Of a stretch of DNA of 64,000 nucleotides, positions 60,155-64,000 are shown in pieces. Under the pieces are notes generated by a model. It saw only the letters and a program-made list of their open reading frames with translations, was not told the origin of the DNA and made no database searches. Made by a program: the position numbers and the translations under genes. Each line of letters opens with the position of its first letter. Position 1 is the stretch's first letter. Source of the stretch: Prinsepia uniflora (lineage: Eukaryota > Streptophyta > Magnoliopsida > Rosales > Rosaceae); NCBI GenBank assembly GCA_032719365.1, contig CM064866.1, positions 79,092,916 through 79,156,915 on the forward strand, written 5' to 3'.

Positions 60155-62400
60155 CCCGGGGGGTGTTCGACCAAGAACGCACCAATGCTTAAATCAGTTT
60201 CGAAAGAAAAATCTTAATACCTTAAGTAGCGTTGAACATAATTACCTTTATTGAGAAATGTGTTCCCCTTATATAGGGGGTGAATGAGATGCTCAATTTC
60301 CATAGTTCCGATGTGGGACAAATGCTCCTTGATTTGTGCGCTAACACGTGTTACGCAGATCGAGGGTGAGAGGCTTTCACATATCATCCCGGTTTGGGCC
60401 CAATATTTCGGCTATGTAAGCGTTGTGGGCTTGAGTCATGTTCGGTGCTTGGGCTTTAAGTATTATTGACAGGGGCAATTTGGTCATTTTGAGAGTTATG
60501 GGCCACGTGGTAGCTCCACATTCTTCCGGTGATTTTGGGTTCCACAAATGCCCCCACATCGCTTAGGAATTCAAGGAATCCTAAGAGATATAATTTGTAT
60601 TGTGGTCCCGATAAATTATATATGGGAGTAGGACTCCGCTTGATCTTCAATTTCATTGTACCTCTATCTGAAAGTCTCTGATGTCGCAGTAAGCTCCACG
60701 CTTGTTCGAGAGACTTTTGAATATTTCTTTAATTGTTGAGCTTTACATTTTTGCATATTTGGAGAGCTGTATGAGTCCAATTGTAGCAATTTAAGTGGTG
60801 TTAAGCTCTATTTTTAGAGACGGTCATTTCAATATGCGTCAAGGCGCACTTCTAGTGAGACCTAGTAGGCTTGCATTGTGGGATCAAGGTGACTCGCGTA
60901 GTTAGAATCCGTTCTGTGGGAAGTATACAGACTTCGAGGGACCTGAAGAATTCAAGTCCTGAAAGGTCCGCAACAAACATGCGCTTCCAGAAGGGGTGCT
61001 CGCAGAGCCTTGTGATAAGTACTCATCCATGAAGGCACCCAAGAACGGCAGGGGAAGAAATTCGAAGTCCAACAGATGGACAAAATTTCATCCTTTGATC
61101 GAGGCGAGACATAGTTCAACTACAATACGAGACATGCTGCAAGTATGATGCAAGGTATTCTACATCCAAGGCTTGGTGTGCCACAATGCAAGGCAAGGCA
61201 AAGTTGGAGCATGAGGTGATGCGCCGAATGACATGAGGTGTTCTTCCCAACGACCATTCACTCGGTGCGTGGTGGATAGAAGAGTTCGACACATGGGCAG
61301 CAAGGTGTACCATGACCTGTCTAAGCTTTCATCCACAAGAAGCGAGCTACCCCATGACTTGAAGCTAGGCATGTCGCAACGCAAGAGGATACGTGTCAAA
61401 GTGCAAGGCGAGGTAAGGTATCCCATGACGCGAGGCGAAGTGCATTAGGTGCCATAAAGTGAATGAAGCATCTCGAGGAGTTTTTTTTTTATGTTGACGG
61501 TGTACCTTCTAGTGACCTGACATTCTAGGTCCTGTTGAGCTCGAAATGGAGTTGCTGCAAGGTGGAGCATAAAGACGGAGGATCGATCATGCCCTCTGTG
61601 AAGCTCCAGATGGTGTACGCCACTACGTAATTGAAGGAAGAAAGCTTGTAGGTGGACCATGCATATGATACTTTGAAGATAGGAGGGTCTGACACACGAG
61701 GATTAAGGCACGGCAGAATTTAAGGCAAGGCCTAGTTGGAGCTCAAAGTGTTGCACTAGACGTACTTCCAATGACCATGCATGTGGTGTCTGGCAAATAG
61801 AAGAGCTCGGTGCGTTTACGGACTTGTCATCTTCAAGTGCAGGTGGAGCCAACATCGAAGCTTTTAGCAAAGAAGACGAGGAGTCGCATCACCTAGTATG
61901 AGGCATGTCACAACCCAGCAGGAGGCATGTTCAGCTGCGCAGAAGCTTGCATGATTCCAAAGAAGAAGTCAAACGGTTGGATGTTGAAATCAAAAATTTG
62001 AGAGCTGGCTACTTGTTGCCCTCACATGCCCCCACAAATTTGTGGTTTTAAGGAAGATGAAGCGTAAAAGTTGGATATGGAAATCTGGAGCGGGATCACC
62101 ACCAAAGAACTGGAACTTGAACTAGAGATGGAGCTTAAGCCTGAACTGGAGCCTGAGTTGGAGGCTAAGAAAACAGATGTTCCTGAAGCCGACGAGTCTC
62201 CTGAACACGTTTCTATACTTTCAATAGGAAAGTGGGTAGAGTTTCGAAAGACCATGAGCTTTGAAGAATTGTAATTACATCTACTTCATATTTGTATGTT
62301 GATTATCGCAGTTGTATTTTTGTATTGAATAACTGGTTTGAGCGATCGAGATGTAGTTAGCCAACCACCCTTCAAATCAATAAATGAAAATCATAGTTAT
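60155..62400. repeat. Right part of the older repeat split by the Gypsy element
   Basis: Continues the sequence interrupted at 46938. It has a diverged internal duplication (about 61195-61310 and 61725-61830 share AAGGCAAGGC, AGTTGGAGC and AGAAGAGYTCG). A polyadenylation-like AATAAATGAAAA lies near 62379. It looks like an old retroelement or transcribed repeat. No protein domain recognised. Confidence 0.4.
62071..62274 (+). CDS. Unrecognised 67-codon frame, Glu/Leu-rich
   Basis: The frame runs MDMEIWSGITT, then an E-L-E repeat (ELELELEMELKPELEPELEAKK), and ends MSFEEL. It lies about 100 bp before a polyadenylation-like signal. The repeat comes from a GARCTKGAG-type hexamer expansion, so the frame may be only low-complexity DNA. 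No family recognised. Confidence 0.15.
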   Translation: MDMEIWSGITTKELELELEMELKPELEPELEAKKTDVPEADESPEHVSILSIGKWVEFRKTMSFEEL

Positions 62401-62581
62401 GAGAAATTATGAGCTCCCGTATTTTTGTCTAATTATATTAACTGCCTTGATGTATCCAAACTTGTTTTCTCATCAAATGCCCCCGTTGTAACCATGCGCG
62501 TCCAACTTTGGGTTTCAGCTAATTTAGCGTTCGGTTTAGTGTTGCCTTCAAGGAAGGGCTTTTGCTTCTTATTAGAAGGCT

Positions 62582-63133
62582 TGAAGTGCTTCCAAGAGGA
62601 AGACTTTGAGTGCTTCCTGGTGAAAAGCTTTGAGTGCTTCTAGGTGGAAGGCTTTGAATGCTTCCTGACAGAAGGCTTTGAGTACTTCCTAGCGGAAGAC
62701 GTTTACAAAGCGTAGGTTGAGATGCATTGCATGGCGTAAGCATGGATCCTTTGCAGGGCAAAGTCTTGGTCGCTTTGCATGACAAAGTTTTGGTTGCTTC
62801 GTAGGACGAAGGCTTGGGACCTTCGTAAGGCGAAGGCTTGGATGCTTCACAAGGCGAAGGCATAGGTGCTTCGCATTGCGAAGGCTTAGATGCTTCACAG
62901 GGCGAAGGCTCGTTTTCTTTGCAAGGTGAAGGATTAGGTGCTTTGCATGGCGAAGGCTTGGATGCTTTGATGATGAAGGCTTGGATGCTTCGCAAGGTGA
63001 AGGCTTAGGTGCTTCGCATAGCAAAGGCTTGGATGCTTCGATGATGAAGGCTTGGATGCTTTGCAAGGCGAAGGCTTAGGTGCTTCGCATGTCGAAGGCT
63101 TGGATGCTTCGCAAGGCGAAGGCTTTGATGCTT
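62582..63133. repeat. 24-bp minisatellite with hairpin units, about 23 copies
   Basis: Imperfect 24-bp units of the type GAAGGCTTGGATGCTTCGCA followed by AGGC. Each contains CTTCGCaagGCGAAG or a variant, a 6-bp inverted repeat with a 3-nt loop. As the period is divisible by three, the minus strand shows frames with an 8-residue repeat (SKPSPCEA-like), which are by-products. The array abuts the LTR beginning at 63134. Confidence 0.9.
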
Positions 63134-64000
63134 TGACAGGACGGCCCCCGAAGGGACATTGACAACCGTGCCCGGTCCTGCTCCCGTCTGGCAAGTCGAC
63201 TGGAGTTCCCAATTTACCCTCAGTACTTGCCAAACCAGGGATAGCCACACACGTACTCACTCATGCCTCCGCCTCTCGATCAGCCTCGATCAACAAGCCA
63301 CGACCTGAAGGGTCCATAAAAACACAAAAGGTGTGAGTGGACAAAAATAAATCAGTTTATAAAATAGTTACAGAAAGACATTTCTACCCTCCACGTAAAA
63401 CCAATGCATGCATTCGAAAAATCATTTCGCAATCCGTTTCATTTCCAATACAAGAAAACCGTGTACGAAAATCAAATCATTTTCTTTTTCTTAACCTTCG
63501 GGTCTTAGCCCGCAATCGTAAACACAGGGCCTCAGCCCAAGACCATGAATCAAATCCAAGTACACAACATAATCCAAATCCATCAAACTATATAAACCGG
63601 GCCATTGCCCAACACATCCGAAAACATCATAAATCAACAATACTTCAGAAGTCAATCAATCTGCTGGATCTCAAGTGTGCCCGAGTCTTTAAACTCAAAA
63701 CCATGAGCATAATCAGGCCTTCCCGGGATATCAACGAGTCTTTAAACTCAGAACATAATCAATAGGCCTCGGGGGTATCATACCGAGTCTTTAAACTCAA
63801 AACAGTAACCGAGTCTTTAAACTCATCAAGGGCCCTCCTTCGTCATCAATTAACCGAGTCTTTAAACTCAAAACATGATCCAGCCTTAACACTGGGTCTT
63901 TAAACCCAAAACATAATCCAACAATAATACCGGATCTTTGAACCCAAAACCATTTGTAAATCACAACAATCCAGGATCCATCGTGATCCAAATTCCAAAA
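63134..64000 (-). repeat. Start of another related LTR, cut by window end
   Basis: Begins TGACAGGACGGCC and contains CTGCTCCCGTCTGGC, a CACGACCTG acceptor complement (63301-63307), GTGAGTGGAC (63333-63342) and a GAGTCTTTAAACTC array, in the same order as the Gypsy LTRs. No primer site precedes it, so 63134 is an outer boundary (3' end in element sense) of an element or solo LTR. The donor half of its predicted intron lies beyond 64000. Confidence 0.85.
63683..63945. repeat. Hairpin array in the 63134 LTR
   Basis: GAGTctttaaACTC at 63683-63696, 63736-63749, 63785-63798, 63811-63824 and 63856-63869; the compensated GGGTctttaaACCC at 63894-63907; and a decayed unit (GGATCTTTGAACCC) at 63932-63945. 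Confidence 0.9.

Noticed and set aside
62519..63260. Overlapping minus-strand frames with SKPSPCEA-type repeats
   Set aside because: By-product of the 24-bp minisatellite: the period is a multiple of three, so all frames can stay open. They also run into the adjacent LTR.

Overview
The window is nuclear DNA of a flowering plant, probably a rosid eudicot. Its genes are split by many short GT-AG introns, the spacers are AT-rich, and about 45% of the window is LTR-retrotransposon sequence. The species is not determinable by eye.

Layout: (1) 1-7356, a non-autonomous LTR element on the minus strand with 3.1 kb LTRs and no gag or pol, cut by the window start. (2) 8290-14508, an intact 14-exon gene for a large plant guanylate-binding-protein-like GTPase (GBPL3 type). 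(3) 15700-18160, a decayed LTR and a GRF zinc-finger fragment. (4) 19913-20320, a single-exon CC-type glutaredoxin (GRXC9/GRX480/ROXY19 type) with TGACG motifs upstream of its TATA box. (5) 22351-24088, a foldback-like inverted-repeat element. (6) 28989-32570, a 14-exon MLO-family membrane protein gene. (7) 34372-38233, an 11-exon ARF3/ETTIN gene with two tasiR-ARF sites. (8) 39237-39891, a complete TRIM element with a 5-bp target duplication, and 42322-42897, a hAT-type MITE. (9) 46939-60154, a recent Del/Tekay-type Gypsy chromovirus on the minus strand, split by a nested solo LTR in the opposite orientation, and itself inserted in an older repeat. (10) 62582-63133, a 24-bp hairpin minisatellite, followed by the start of another related LTR that runs off the window.

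The four protein-coding genes are all on the minus strand and have unrelated roles (nuclear GTPase, redox regulator of TGA factors, calmodulin-binding membrane protein, auxin-response regulator). They do not form a pathway or cluster.

The most unusual signal is inside the LTRs. Three complete but diverged LTR types, plus a truncated fourth, share an apparent leader intron of about 0.9-1.1 kb. It has a GTGAGT donor and a CTCAC branch site followed by a pyrimidine tract and CAG. The donor region GTGAGTGGAC is an exact reverse complement of the branch region GTCCACTCAC. The intron carries an array of short hairpins whose arms change in a compensated way. The splicing and folding are inferred from sequence only.
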